Below, piece by piece: positions 44,301-52,142 of a stretch of 64,000 bases of DNA (position 1 is the stretch's first letter; each line of letters begins with the position of its first letter). Origin of the DNA: Candidatus Sericytochromatia bacterium (GTDB lineage Bacteria; Cyanobacteriota; Sericytochromatia; UBA7694); NCBI GenBank assembly GCA_018780035.1, contig JADMKE010000004.1, positions 485,493 to 549,492 on the forward strand, in the 5' to 3' direction. The position numbers were made by a program, and so were the translations under genes. Below the pieces are notes generated by a model. That model saw only the letters and a list, made by a program, of their open reading frames with translations. It had not been told where the DNA came from and searched no databases.

Positions 44301-44728
44301 CCTTTAAACTCAGTTTATTGCCCCACGAGCAACAGCAGGTGCGCGAATTGGCGTATTTGCACAAAATTGGCCAATTGGTCAGTTTGCCTGCCGGCCAAAA
44401 TAACCTGAATGAGACTTGGCAAGACCAGCAGCACGTGCTCTTGGGCGGACGTATTCTCGAAATGGTTCCCCATTTGCGGCCCTTGGCACCGGCCATTCGC
44501 CATTTTGCTGAACACTGGGATGGCAGTGGCTTTCCCGATGGCTTGGCAGGCCCACAAATTCCACTCTATGCTCGGATTATTGGCCTGGCCAATGCCTACG
44601 AGAGCCAATTACAAGCAGGTCATTCGATTGCTGAGGCGGTTGAATCCCTTCTCAAAACTGGCTATTATGATCCCAGTTTATGCACCCTCCTGAAAGATAT
44701 GGTAGAAGCAGATGAAGTTAAAATTTAA
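41348..44728 (+). CDS. Membrane-bound diguanylate cyclase with degenerate HD-GYP domain
   Basis: An 1126-residue multidomain signalling protein. Residues 20-235: about eight membrane helices, MASE-like. 255-400: helix and GAF-like sensor. 415-590: GGDEF domain with metal aspartate in CDVDYFKKFND, active site GGEEL (512-516) and an inhibitory I-site RETD (503-506) five residues upstream, so c-di-GMP synthesis with product inhibition is expected. 640-760: helical region of no recognised family. 765-940: second GAF-like domain. 960-1120: HD-GYP-like domain, but His-Asp is His1005-Lys1006 (HKIGQ for HDIGK) and the later metal Asp is Asn (LANAYES); HWDGSGFP at 1056 remains. Phosphodiesterase activity is therefore unlikely. 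No ribosome-binding site is obvious. Its end overlaps the next gene by 17 bases. Confidence 0.88.
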   Translation: MGQDTEQGLSTGRFSPIKAERFYFWSVLVLGLVVFAYTCRTTHVFWAVNGWDFLVFALLSILAEQTYVTLPHGSKISASFSVLLTGLLLFNAPVVIVLAALGNFYTILIVQRRGWDIAFFNMAQYAITYGAAGAALMAADARMGMVLSELPLLHMMVSAGAATVTYLLINIPLVNGFVAIKSQIGLTWQKWFKSLLVFQEDKVEITQTLFFFPIAVMVASFYQRDHNLVILGVLMALILGGLKFIDQRRSMEEQNDKLRTLYEINKELGEFILHEAEVEITQKDLFHNLLKQRNYQQIARVISNQRCSIYRVEHLGEDWRIVHEVSDHIPEPEKNFHMEDEGPLQDMVHSKQGVITNHLGHLPLPYVLWKKAYKAFIAQPILLDDTVAYIMVIFREHMEPFSERDERMLKLLIKPMEITLKNIQLRMKIQEQAIKDGLMGVFNHRYLKNKMEEELNRSKRYKKLLSLIICDVDYFKKFNDTHGHLLGDRVLKEIAGILQDSVRETDIVARYGGEELGILLPETPLGAACEVAERIRRNVASYPFVGKDNQTVSLSMSMGVTCTDDDPNLQVSELIVRADTALYKAKNQGRNQICQAEVEEGKLIIETYSRGASPRPADAVVVLPADLRPETRQIWLEALDKDAPLLLATLTEFIQAQPDLKPVYQTYFLNKILPQLPELFRSYVQTPRTASGPHAWGEAVQQALQLWKQRLQNKLQHQSHVLLLNELCLQAYRHFVEQALALPMAEPEKKFIFEICYAFFKEVSMVLLQSSCTYLEEQRTQSMHLLEAVRGLNQFQTGLLGEEELLEHVLNEIQAVVSQAEGLLISFPDLNSGQFLTRGFRGLLPRAVAALQNQLSFRWPLPGYSAWQLVESQSPELWGTARASLEEHLPGLQAAIFRPVSHERDVKALIVLLFNQPLPLSNRQLRWLETFSDEFAIALAGQRQTLQLEQRIVKVLKQMIDIFESGASPWRFHSERVSSLAGRLAFKLSLLPHEQQQVRELAYLHKIGQLVSLPAGQNNLNETWQDQQHVLLGGRILEMVPHLRPLAPAIRHFAEHWDGSGFPDGLAGPQIPLYARIIGLANAYESQLQAGHSIAEAVESLLKTGYYDPSLCTLLKDMVEADEVKI

Positions 44729-46142
44729 GTGGTTTTTACCGGCTTTGCTGGTTTCTTTGCACGGGTTTCAACCGATGCAAGCCTGGGCTGAATCGGACAC
44801 CTTCCTCAAATTGGTGAGAGACCCCAGCGCTCAGCGCACCTTCACCAATCGGGTTGTGCAAGAGGTCAAGTCCTGGTCTTCCCAGCAATCGCCCGTCAAC
44901 GCAGTTCAATTGTCAGATACCCGCTTGGCCTTTAATCTCTCCCCCCGCCATCCGGTTTTGCGTCAAAAATTGGCAGAAATGCTCAAAGCGCAAATCCGGA
45001 CAGAGGGGCACCCTCAAGATTTAGAGTTGGCGTATAATCGCCTATTAAATCTCGCTCCCCGCGACGAAAAACTCCGCCTGCAGCTCTCGCAACTGCTTTA
45101 CCGCAAGCATGGCAAAGCCTCTGTCGAGCAAATCAAACGCAGCCATACCTTGCTCAACGATGCCTTTAACCGCTGGGATGAGCAAAAATACGATCTGTCT
45201 CTGGGCTATTTTAAAGAGGCCGCTCTACCGGGTTCATCTGAATTTAATACCCTTTTGGCCATGCACCTGCGCGATCGGGGCCGGGTGGCTGAGGCCCAGG
45301 CCCAGCTCAAAGCCATGACCGGGCAACCGGATTATCTTTTCATGCGGGCTGGTTTGGCTGAGCGCATGAACCAAGCCGAAAAGATCCTTTTGGGTGAACC
45401 CGCTCCCGAAGCCAAAATTGGCGCTCAAATTGAATTGGGCCAATATACCGAGGCCGAAGCCATCTGGAAAAAATTGCCCCAATCGGCCATGAAACATTGG
45501 TGGCGCGCCAAATTTTTGGAAAAACAGGCCCGTTATCACGAAGCTGCGGTTGAGTATCAGGGCTATTACCGGCTTAAATGGGAAAAACAATTCCCTGATT
45601 TGGTGCCGGTGGTCTACAAGGTGCAACTCGAAGACATCAATTCCCTCGATTTGGTCGCACTCAAATTTCGCACCTCATCCGAATTGCTGAAACAGGTCAA
45701 CGAAGGCCTGAATCAAGACTGGCTGGAAACCTACCGCATGGTGGTGGTACCCATGCCCCGTCACGGCTTTAGCTGGCCGACCGTCGGCTATGTCTCTTCC
45801 CATTTTGGCTATCGCCTGCACCCGATTCGGGCCACTTGGCGTTTGCATGAAGGCATCGATATCGAAACCTTTGAAGGCATCCCCGCTTCGGCTGCGATTC
45901 CGGGCCGTGTGGTTCAGCGTGGCTATGACAAAGAATGTGGCAATATGGTGCGTCTGCAGCATGAACCCCAATTGCAAACGGTTTATTGCCATGGCGAGAA
46001 ATTGCTGGTTTCCCAGAGCCAGTCTGTGGCGCGCTCCCAGGCCCTGATGATCACCGGTAATACAGGTGCCAGTGCCAGCAACCACCTGCATTTTGGGGTG
46101 CGTTTGCAGGGGCAGTACACCGATCCGATGGATTGGCTCTAA
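44712..46142 (+). CDS. M23 metallopeptidase with N-terminal TPR-like region
   Basis: A 476-residue exported protein: signal peptide (LKFKWFLPALLVSLHG..AWA), 300 residues of helical repeats (e.g. YDLSLGYFKEAALP, YTEAEAIWKKLP, YHEAAVEYQGYY) and a C-terminal LytM/M23 domain with SSHFGYRLHP, zinc ligands His379 and Asp383 in HEGID, and His458-Leu-His460 (HLHFGV). Both zinc motifs are intact, so it is probably an active peptidoglycan endopeptidase. Coupled to the GGDEF gene upstream and uppP downstream, so wall remodelling and c-di-GMP may be linked here. Confidence 0.9.
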   Translation: MKLKFKWFLPALLVSLHGFQPMQAWAESDTFLKLVRDPSAQRTFTNRVVQEVKSWSSQQSPVNAVQLSDTRLAFNLSPRHPVLRQKLAEMLKAQIRTEGHPQDLELAYNRLLNLAPRDEKLRLQLSQLLYRKHGKASVEQIKRSHTLLNDAFNRWDEQKYDLSLGYFKEAALPGSSEFNTLLAMHLRDRGRVAEAQAQLKAMTGQPDYLFMRAGLAERMNQAEKILLGEPAPEAKIGAQIELGQYTEAEAIWKKLPQSAMKHWWRAKFLEKQARYHEAAVEYQGYYRLKWEKQFPDLVPVVYKVQLEDINSLDLVALKFRTSSELLKQVNEGLNQDWLETYRMVVVPMPRHGFSWPTVGYVSSHFGYRLHPIRATWRLHEGIDIETFEGIPASAAIPGRVVQRGYDKECGNMVRLQHEPQLQTVYCHGEKLLVSQSQSVARSQALMITGNTGASASNHLHFGVRLQGQYTDPMDWL

Positions 46143-46160
46143 CAATATAGGTTTTTGCAG

Positions 46161-46970
46161 ATGCGCTTTTATCAAGCGGCGATCTTGGGGGCCATTCAGG
46201 GCCTGACAGAGTTTTTGCCGGTCAGCAGCACGGCCCATCTGATTGCCGTGCCGCGTCTCTTGGGTTGGAAACGCCCAGGCTTGAGCTTTGACACCTCTTT
46301 GCATCTGGGCACACTTTTGGCTGCTGGGATCTATTTGCGCAAAGATTTGCGTAACGTATTGGCTTCTTTGCGTGGGGCTCCGGGGCAGAACGAAGCTTGG
46401 CAACTACTTTGGGGCAATATCCCTGCTGGTTTGGCGGGTTTACTTTTGGACAAACCTGTCGAAAAACACCTGCGTTCTCCAGCCTATATGTCTGCGGGCA
46501 TGGTCTTGGGGGCCCTGTTGATGGCTTGGGCCGATCAGCAGGCAGACACATCTGAAAACAGAGATGTCCAGCATGGGGCTCGTTTTTTCGGGCCTCACTT
46601 CTTCTTGGCAGCCAGTCAAGCCTTGGCGCTGTTTCCAGGAATGTCTCGTTCGGGCATGACGATGGCCACAGGGCTGGCCACCGGTTTGAGCCGGACCGAG
46701 GCCGCCCGTCAGTCTTTTTTGGCGGGTTTTCCGATGATTGCGGCAGCGGGTCTGTTTAAGCTCAAAGACCTGTTTAAAGAACCCCCTTCGCAGCGGGAAA
46801 TGGCTCTTTTGGCCACGGCTCTGGCCACGGCCACGGTCAGTGGCTATCTGAGTTTAAGGCTATTGTTCACCTTCTTAGAAAGGCATTCACTGCAACCCTT
46901 TGTCTGGTATCGACTGGGCTTGGCGCTGTATTTATGGGCCCAGAAAAACCAGCCCGAGGCGTCAGATTGA
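46161..46970 (+). CDS. uppP: Undecaprenyl-diphosphatase UppP/BacA
   Basis: Recycles undecaprenyl pyrophosphate to the lipid carrier used for peptidoglycan and other envelope polymers. ATG 46161 is preferred to TTG 46155. The 269-residue protein has the family motifs GLTEFLPVSSTAHL near the N-terminus and FPGMSRSGMT in the second half, within seven or eight membrane helices. Nineteen bases after the M23 gene. Confidence 0.95.
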   Translation: MRFYQAAILGAIQGLTEFLPVSSTAHLIAVPRLLGWKRPGLSFDTSLHLGTLLAAGIYLRKDLRNVLASLRGAPGQNEAWQLLWGNIPAGLAGLLLDKPVEKHLRSPAYMSAGMVLGALLMAWADQQADTSENRDVQHGARFFGPHFFLAASQALALFPGMSRSGMTMATGLATGLSRTEAARQSFLAGFPMIAAAGLFKLKDLFKEPPSQREMALLATALATATVSGYLSLRLLFTFLERHSLQPFVWYRLGLALYLWAQKNQPEASD

Positions 46971-47070
46971 AATCTTTCGGGCTATAAGAATCACAGGCGG
47001 CTTGATTAAAATTCAAGCGCTTTGGGTATAGAATGGTTAATTGGGCTATCGATAAGGAGAAAATAGATTT

Positions 47071-47730
47071 ATGTCTGAAATTGAAGATGTTCAAGCCATC
47101 GAGAAATCGAAGCCAGGAAATGCGTATCAGCGTCAAGCCGATTTGATGGCGCAGTCTGGCAAGATGTGGGTTCCCGGCAAAGGGATCATCGATATCCCCA
47201 AAGAAGGTGGCTCCAGTGGCTCGGAACTAAACGACCGAGGCAATCGCAATGAACGGATTCAATCCTCGATCAAAGAGGGCTTTGATGCCGGTGCTGCTGG
47301 TTCGATCAACGGAAATGCGGCAATCAAACAAGCCCAATCTTCTGATAATTCCCATACTGGGGGCGATGGCTCTGGTTCCAGTAGTCACAAACATCCCGAT
47401 GCAGCCAGTATTTCTGCTGTGGCTCGGGCCCAAGATGCCAGTACGATGAAAGCCGCTGTTCAGGTGAGTTTTGATCTCGATCCTGAGGAACGCGAATTAA
47501 AAATTGGCCAAAATCGCCTGATTCAGCAAACCGAGCAGCGCTTGGGCATCACGCTTAATCGCGAGGATATTCAAGGCATGGACATCTCTGATATCAATAC
47601 CGCGATCAAAGCTTTGGCCACCCGGACTCGCCCGACTGAGAACAACCCCGCCGTTGAAAAATTCTTTCAGCGTTCGATTCCGACTCAGGATTTCTTTGAC
47701 CCTGTGGCTGTCGATCCCCTGCCCCAATAA
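47071..47730 (+). CDS. Hypothetical hydrophilic protein
   Basis: A 219-residue protein with an excellent ribosome-binding site (AAGGAG) and its own terminator. No signal peptide or membrane segment. Residues 35-115 are Gly/Ser/Asn/His-rich and probably disordered; residues 120-205 contain a predicted helical domain (SFDLDPEERELKIGQNRLIQQTEQRLGI, then NREDIQGMDISDINTAIKAL). Not recognised. A role as a cytoplasmic or type III-exported factor is possible but not supported by the sequence. Confidence 0.75.
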   Translation: MSEIEDVQAIEKSKPGNAYQRQADLMAQSGKMWVPGKGIIDIPKEGGSSGSELNDRGNRNERIQSSIKEGFDAGAAGSINGNAAIKQAQSSDNSHTGGDGSGSSSHKHPDAASISAVARAQDASTMKAAVQVSFDLDPEERELKIGQNRLIQQTEQRLGITLNREDIQGMDISDINTAIKALATRTRPTENNPAVEKFFQRSIPTQDFFDPVAVDPLPQ

Positions 47731-47740
47731 CCCCTGATTT

Positions 47741-47788
47741 AAAGACTTTTGCCGAAGTATCTGAACACGGTATTTCGGCTGTCTTTTT
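47741..47788 (+). terminator. Intrinsic terminator
   Basis: GCCGAAGTA (47751-47759) pairs with TATTTCGGC (47771-47779), and outer arms AAAGAC (47741-47746) and GTCTTT (47781-47786) extend the stem, followed by TT. Ends the unit of the hypothetical protein. Confidence 0.8.
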
Positions 47789-47960
47789 GGGTTTTTTCGG
47801 GTTAACTTATGGTAAAATTATGCTGATGTTTTAAGCAAAGGAACTCTGCCTTTGTTTTTTGCGTCCCCCTAATTGTATTGCTTTAGGTGAAACCCATTCT
47901 GTTTATATGTTTCGCCTGTGATAAGGAGAATTTCCAGCGTCCAAAGCTGGAACAACTGCA

Positions 47961-48620
47961 ATGATAAATAAATTTTCGGCTTTGGCCTTGCTGGCCCTTT
48001 TGCCCACACTCTTGCTCACAGCTTGTGATGTTGAGCCCCCCTCTTTTGTGAATCTCAATCCCGGTTCGACAACCGCGACCGGCGGCGCGGTTAATACCCG
48101 TCTGCGTCTGCCTGCCCGCTATTTGGCCAAAAATACCTCTGTGCGTCTGGCCAAAATTCAGGCCCGCCGTTTTGAAATGGACCCTGCTCTGATTCTGGGG
48201 GTGATTACCCAAGAATCTGGCTTTAATGCCAATGCTGTGAGTTGGGCCGGGGCCCAGGGCCTGATGCAATTGATGCCCGGCACGGTTGAACATATCCGCA
48301 GCAGCAGCCCGGTGCAGATTTCTTCCCCGTTTAACCCTGTCGACAATATGGCGGCGGGTACCTGGTATTTGCGCTCACTTTATGACCAATTCCGGGCTTA
48401 TCCTGAACACCAGCGCCTGCAGTTTGCCTTGGCCTCTTATAATGGGGGTCTGGGCCGGGTCAGCAAAGCGATTCAAAAGGCTGCGACACTGCAAAAAAAG
48501 GCCAAAACCAAAGTCAATTGGCAGGATATTCGCGGCTATTTGCCAAGTGAAACCCGCAATTACGTGCCCGCGGTCATGTTACATACCCATTATTACCGCC
48601 AGAACCTCAAGAAAATCTGA
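47961..48620 (+). CDS. Lytic transglycosylase lipoprotein (SLT)
   Basis: A 219-residue lipoprotein with Cys22 after LLLTA. The SLT fold runs from about residue 60: catalytic Glu85 in ITQESGFNANAVS, GAQGLMQLMPGT, and ASYNGGLGRV. Cleaves glycan strands between MurNAc and GlcNAc, probably at the outer membrane. The only strong ribosome-binding site (AAGGAG at 47923-47928) is 32 bases upstream and a CCAGC/GCTGG hairpin lies between, so the start or its initiation is unusual. No other start gives a proper signal. Confidence 0.9.
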   Translation: MINKFSALALLALLPTLLLTACDVEPPSFVNLNPGSTTATGGAVNTRLRLPARYLAKNTSVRLAKIQARRFEMDPALILGVITQESGFNANAVSWAGAQGLMQLMPGTVEHIRSSSPVQISSPFNPVDNMAAGTWYLRSLYDQFRAYPEHQRLQFALASYNGGLGRVSKAIQKAATLQKKAKTKVNWQDIRGYLPSETRNYVPAVMLHTHYYRQNLKKI

Positions 48621-48657
48621 GCTTCGACCTGCTTGTCTTCTTTTGTGGGACAGGTGC

Positions 48658-48663
48658 TATAAT
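48658..48663 (+). promoter_or_regulatory. Extended -10 promoter for a leaderless transcript
   Basis: TGCTATAAT is an extended -10 (TGn-TATAAT, hexamer 48658-48663). It ends six bases before ATG 48670 and no Shine-Dalgarno lies between, so transcription should start at the ATG. Confidence 0.6.
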
Positions 48664-48669
48664 TTGGGC

Positions 48670-49038
48670 ATGTATTCACCTCTGCCTCCGGGCGATTCTT
48701 TACCGCCAGATACAGCGCTTTCAGAAGCAGATTATGCCTATTTGCTCACCCACTTAGAGGGACGTTTAAAACATGAAATGCGTGCTTTTTTCAGACAACG
48801 TACCCTGTACCTCGTTTTGCAGGGGTTTTCGCTGCTGATTTTTTCGGTGGTCTTGTTTTTAAATGCCCAGCGCTATCACAGTCCGGTGATCTGGGCGATA
48901 GGAGTCTGTTTGCTGCTGTTCAGCCTGATCGAGTTTTTGGAATTGGACAGTCAGACCTCGGGCAAAGGTGTTTTGGATAAATTACTCCCTTCGTCGGGAA
49001 TCCCTGTTTTGGAGCAAGAAGAAGATCATGCCCGCTAA
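48670..49038 (+). CDS. Two-helix membrane protein
   Basis: The start is ATG 48670 (MYSPLPPGDSLPP), giving 122 residues; the long frame upstream overlaps the transglycosylase and is spurious. Hydrophilic N-terminal part, two membrane helices (about 48-65 and 72-89) and a charged C-terminus ending HAR. No known family. Overlaps glutaredoxin by 11 bases, so both are translated together. Confidence 0.7.
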   Translation: MYSPLPPGDSLPPDTALSEADYAYLLTHLEGRLKHEMRAFFRQRTLYLVLQGFSLLIFSVVLFLNAQRYHSPVIWAIGVCLLLFSLIEFLELDSQTSGKGVLDKLLPSSGIPVLEQEEDHAR

Positions 49039-49294
49039 AGTTGAAGTTTACTCTACGACCTATTGTCCCTATTGCCGAGCCGCTGAACGTCTGCTCAGCA
49101 GCAAAGGGGTTGAGTTTACCCTTTACGATGTCACCCACGACACCGACAAACGCCATTGGCTCGTTGAAACAACGGGGCAAACCACTGTTCCCCAGATCTT
49201 TATCAATGGCCAAGCCATGGGCGGTTTTACTGATATCCAGGCCCTGGATCGGCGCGGGCAATTGGTGCCGCTTTTAGAGGCCGAGCCGGTTTAA
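49028..49294 (+). CDS. grxC: Glutaredoxin 3 type
   Basis: Thiol oxidoreductase of 88 residues. The dithiol active site is CPYC (Cys13-Cys16), with the cis-proline TVPQIF and the GSH-binding GGFTD motif. Start at ATG 49028, overlapping the membrane-protein gene. Confidence 0.95.
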   Translation: MPAKVEVYSTTYCPYCRAAERLLSSKGVEFTLYDVTHDTDKRHWLVETTGQTTVPQIFINGQAMGGFTDIQALDRRGQLVPLLEAEPV

Positions 49295-49309
49295 ATCCGG
49301 TCTCTCGCC

Positions 49310-51979
49310 TTAAGCGGTTCTGTGGGGAATTAAGAGTGCATTCAGCTCTTTGCTGGTCCGTTGCACGCTGCTTTTGAGCATTTGATCGATGCGTTCAGTT
49401 TGATGAAGATCCAGGGCTTTGAGTTGTTTGATATGGTATTCTAAGCGGCGTAAGGCTTTCTGGGCGTTTTGGCCTGAAAATTGTTTCTCAATTTCTTCGT
49501 TTTGCGCTTCTTGTTTGGCCTGCTGTTTGAGTTGGGTTTCGAGTTTTTCTAAACTGCGCAACCATTCTTCTGTCATTTTGGCTGTATTGAGGCTGGCCGG
49601 ACGGGGAGTCAAACTCAGGGTCTGAGCCAGTTCATTGGCCTTGGCGATCAGAGATCGGGCTCCCTCACCCAATTGGCTTTCCTGGGCTGTATCAATAGCT
49701 TCCAGGGTTTTATTGCTGTTCGCCAAGATGGTGTGAGTGCGTTCGTTTAATGTTCGGGTCTGGGCAATGGCTGCCAAGGCCTGTGCGTTTACCTCTTCAG
49801 CTTGGGCCAGACGTGCCTCTTCTTCTTCCAGGACCAGGTATCCATCCCGCAGCAGGGATTCGACCAGGGTCTTTTCTTCGTCAGACAATTGTGCCCACTG
49901 TGCAGGATCTGCTTTGAGGGCTTCCAATTCAGGCAGGCTTTTTTCGCGCAACTCCCGCAATTTGCCGCGCTGGTGGTCGATCAGGGAGCCTTGCTCATTT
50001 ACCAATTCTTGTAGTTTTCCTGCAATTTCATTGGCTTTTGACTGCCATTTGCTTAATTCCTCGCGATCAAGGCTGAGTTGGTCGCGCGCTTGGGTTAATT
50101 TGTCGCTTTTGGCTTGGACCCAGGCTTCCATTTGCTGAGAGAACGTGTCTTCATTGAGAACTTGTCCTGCTTGATTGATTACCACATTTCCATTTTGGAT
50201 ATCCACAGAGATATTCAATTCTTTCAAGAGTCGGTTGATTTCTAAGAGACCTCCCTCCTGGGCTTTTTGCAAGAGAAAAGCAAACCCCTGGGATTTGAGC
50301 TGTGACCACAAGGCCCTGGCTTTTTCGTAATCGCTTTGGGCGGTTTGGGCCACTTGATCGGAGCCTTGAACCCTGTCCTGAGCAATTTGAATCTGTTCGT
50401 TGGCCACAGCCAATTCTTGGGTCTCTTTTTGAATTTCGCTCTTGTTTTTTGCTATGGTTGCAGACAGAGCTTTGATTTCCCGAATACCTTGGAACACTGT
50501 TGCTATATCGCTGCGCAGCGTCTTCATGGCTTGAACCGAAGAACTATCCCCCAGCAGGGTCTTGGACAGCATATGCTGGGCGACCTGGGCAAAAATTTGT
50601 AAATCATCGGCATTGATGGGCTGTTTATTGGCCAAATTATATGCACGGCCCTGATGGATGGTGATACCGGCTCTTTCTAGACCCTCAAGCTCGGTTTGTG
50701 AGAGAGGGCCACCCGCCTGAAATTTTTGCAGAGTTTGAATGAAGGCATTGGCCTGAGCATCATCACCCATACTTAAAATTTGAGTTAATATGTAATTTTG
50801 CCGATCTTTTAAGTCAGTTTGTAGTGAGTTTGGGTCTTTTTTTGCTAAAACTGCCTGCAAGATCTTGGTGGCTTCTGAACCAGAGCGATTGAGTAGGTAT
50901 AAAAGACCATCAAGGCCCTTGTCCTTGCTATTGAGACTGGAGGCATCTGCGCGTGCGACCAAGACCGCATGCTGAAGGGCCTTCGTGCGCTGGTTTAGTT
51001 CGGCTTTTTGGCTTTCGACCGCTGCGACACGCTGTGCATCGGGGCCTTTGATTTCGACTTCTGTGTGACTTTGCCCTGTGGCCAGATCAACCACTTGCAC
51101 TTCTTTGTAACTTGGCCGCAGGGCTAAGTTATCTTGGCTTTGTGTCAAACGGTTGGCTGCGGACAGATTGTGGGCCTGATCAATGGCCACGCGAAAATCC
51201 TGGGTTTTGCTGTCCAAGAGGGACAGGGTATTTAAATTCATGCTTTCAAGATCAATCAAATGGGCAAAACTCTGGGCCGCAAGACCGCATTGGGCCACAG
51301 TGGTCTGAATCTCGTGCTGAAGTTCTTCGGGTGTCCAGCTATTGAGATTGGCATTTAAAACCAATCCCTGTATGGCTTTTAAGAGGGAGCCAATCTCTTG
51401 TGAATTGTAGGTGATATTGTTTTCCAGGGTTTTGACAGCAAAATCCACTGCGGTATGATCTTCAGCCTGATGGTGGCCACTGGAGAGCTGCAATTTGTTT
51501 TCTAATTCTTGGCAAAGCTGGTCGAGATCGGTGGGCTCAAGGTAAGTTAATCGCAGGGCTTGGGCCAAGGTTTGGGTGTCTTTGCTACTGCTTTGTAGGG
51601 CTGTTTGTAGCAATTGAGCGATTTCTGCGCCAGAAGCCTGGGGATTTTTTAGGACGGCTGCTTGTAAGGCTCGCGTGACCTCTCTAAAGTTGCTGTGATT
51701 GAAGGGGGTTTGGGTTAATATTTTTAAATTCTGGCTAACGGCTGGGCGAAGATCTGGAAAGAGAGGACCTGTTGCCATATCAAAATTTTGAACCTTGGCA
51801 GAACCTTGGCTTAAATCGGAAGTGGCAACCTGGTCTTGGAGTGAGATCGTCTCTGATGACGCTGTGGTAGGAAAATCCACTGCTTTGACTGAAGCGGAGG
51901 GTGTGGATGGATTCATATTTACTGGGAGTTGTAATGGGCTGGTTGAGCCGCTGACTTTAAAATTACTGGGGGTTTGCAT
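49310..51979 (-). CDS. Large coiled-coil protein of unknown function
   Basis: An 889-residue protein with AAAGGA upstream of ATG 51979. N-terminal 70 residues are Ser/Thr/Pro-rich; residues 85-480 are a succession of short helices with Leu/Gln/Asp; residues 505-560 and 610-790 are strongly heptad-like (e.g. KSEIQKETQELAVANEQIQ, ELSKWQSKANEIAGKLQEL). No signal peptide, membrane segment or enzyme motif. Could be a cytoskeletal, scaffold or exported structural protein. No homology recognised. It is convergent with glutaredoxin. Confidence 0.75.
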   Translation of the reverse strand: MQTPSNFKVSGSTSPLQLPVNMNPSTPSASVKAVDFPTTASSETISLQDQVATSDLSQGSAKVQNFDMATGPLFPDLRPAVSQNLKILTQTPFNHSNFREVTRALQAAVLKNPQASGAEIAQLLQTALQSSSKDTQTLAQALRLTYLEPTDLDQLCQELENKLQLSSGHHQAEDHTAVDFAVKTLENNITYNSQEIGSLLKAIQGLVLNANLNSWTPEELQHEIQTTVAQCGLAAQSFAHLIDLESMNLNTLSLLDSKTQDFRVAIDQAHNLSAANRLTQSQDNLALRPSYKEVQVVDLATGQSHTEVEIKGPDAQRVAAVESQKAELNQRTKALQHAVLVARADASSLNSKDKGLDGLLYLLNRSGSEATKILQAVLAKKDPNSLQTDLKDRQNYILTQILSMGDDAQANAFIQTLQKFQAGGPLSQTELEGLERAGITIHQGRAYNLANKQPINADDLQIFAQVAQHMLSKTLLGDSSSVQAMKTLRSDIATVFQGIREIKALSATIAKNKSEIQKETQELAVANEQIQIAQDRVQGSDQVAQTAQSDYEKARALWSQLKSQGFAFLLQKAQEGGLLEINRLLKELNISVDIQNGNVVINQAGQVLNEDTFSQQMEAWVQAKSDKLTQARDQLSLDREELSKWQSKANEIAGKLQELVNEQGSLIDHQRGKLRELREKSLPELEALKADPAQWAQLSDEEKTLVESLLRDGYLVLEEEEARLAQAEEVNAQALAAIAQTRTLNERTHTILANSNKTLEAIDTAQESQLGEGARSLIAKANELAQTLSLTPRPASLNTAKMTEEWLRSLEKLETQLKQQAKQEAQNEEIEKQFSGQNAQKALRRLEYHIKQLKALDLHQTERIDQMLKSSVQRTSKELNALLIPHRTA

Positions 51980-52063
51980 GGTCTGATGGATCCTTTCCAG
52001 ATGACGCGATCATTTTGCTGTGTTGCTTTTATACCCTTGGCACACAGCTCTGAAACAACCTGA

Positions 52064-52098
52064 AAAAGGGGTTAATCAAAAATTAACCCCTTCTTTTT
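52064..52098 (-). terminator. Intrinsic terminator of the DUF3102-like gene
   Basis: AAGGGGTTAAT (52066-52076) and ATTAACCCCTT (52082-52092) form a perfect 11-bp stem, with A residues on the plus-strand 5' side that read as a T-tract on the minus strand. It ends transcription before the coiled-coil gene. Confidence 0.85.
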
Positions 52099-52142
52099 AT
52101 AGAAGAAGGATGAGACGGTGTTTTGTGCCTCAACAAGGAGGC

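Noticed and set aside
48286-48669. Extension of the two-helix membrane protein into the transglycosylase gene
   Set aside because: Overlaps the conserved SLT domain in another frame; the promoter and ATG at 48670 fit better.
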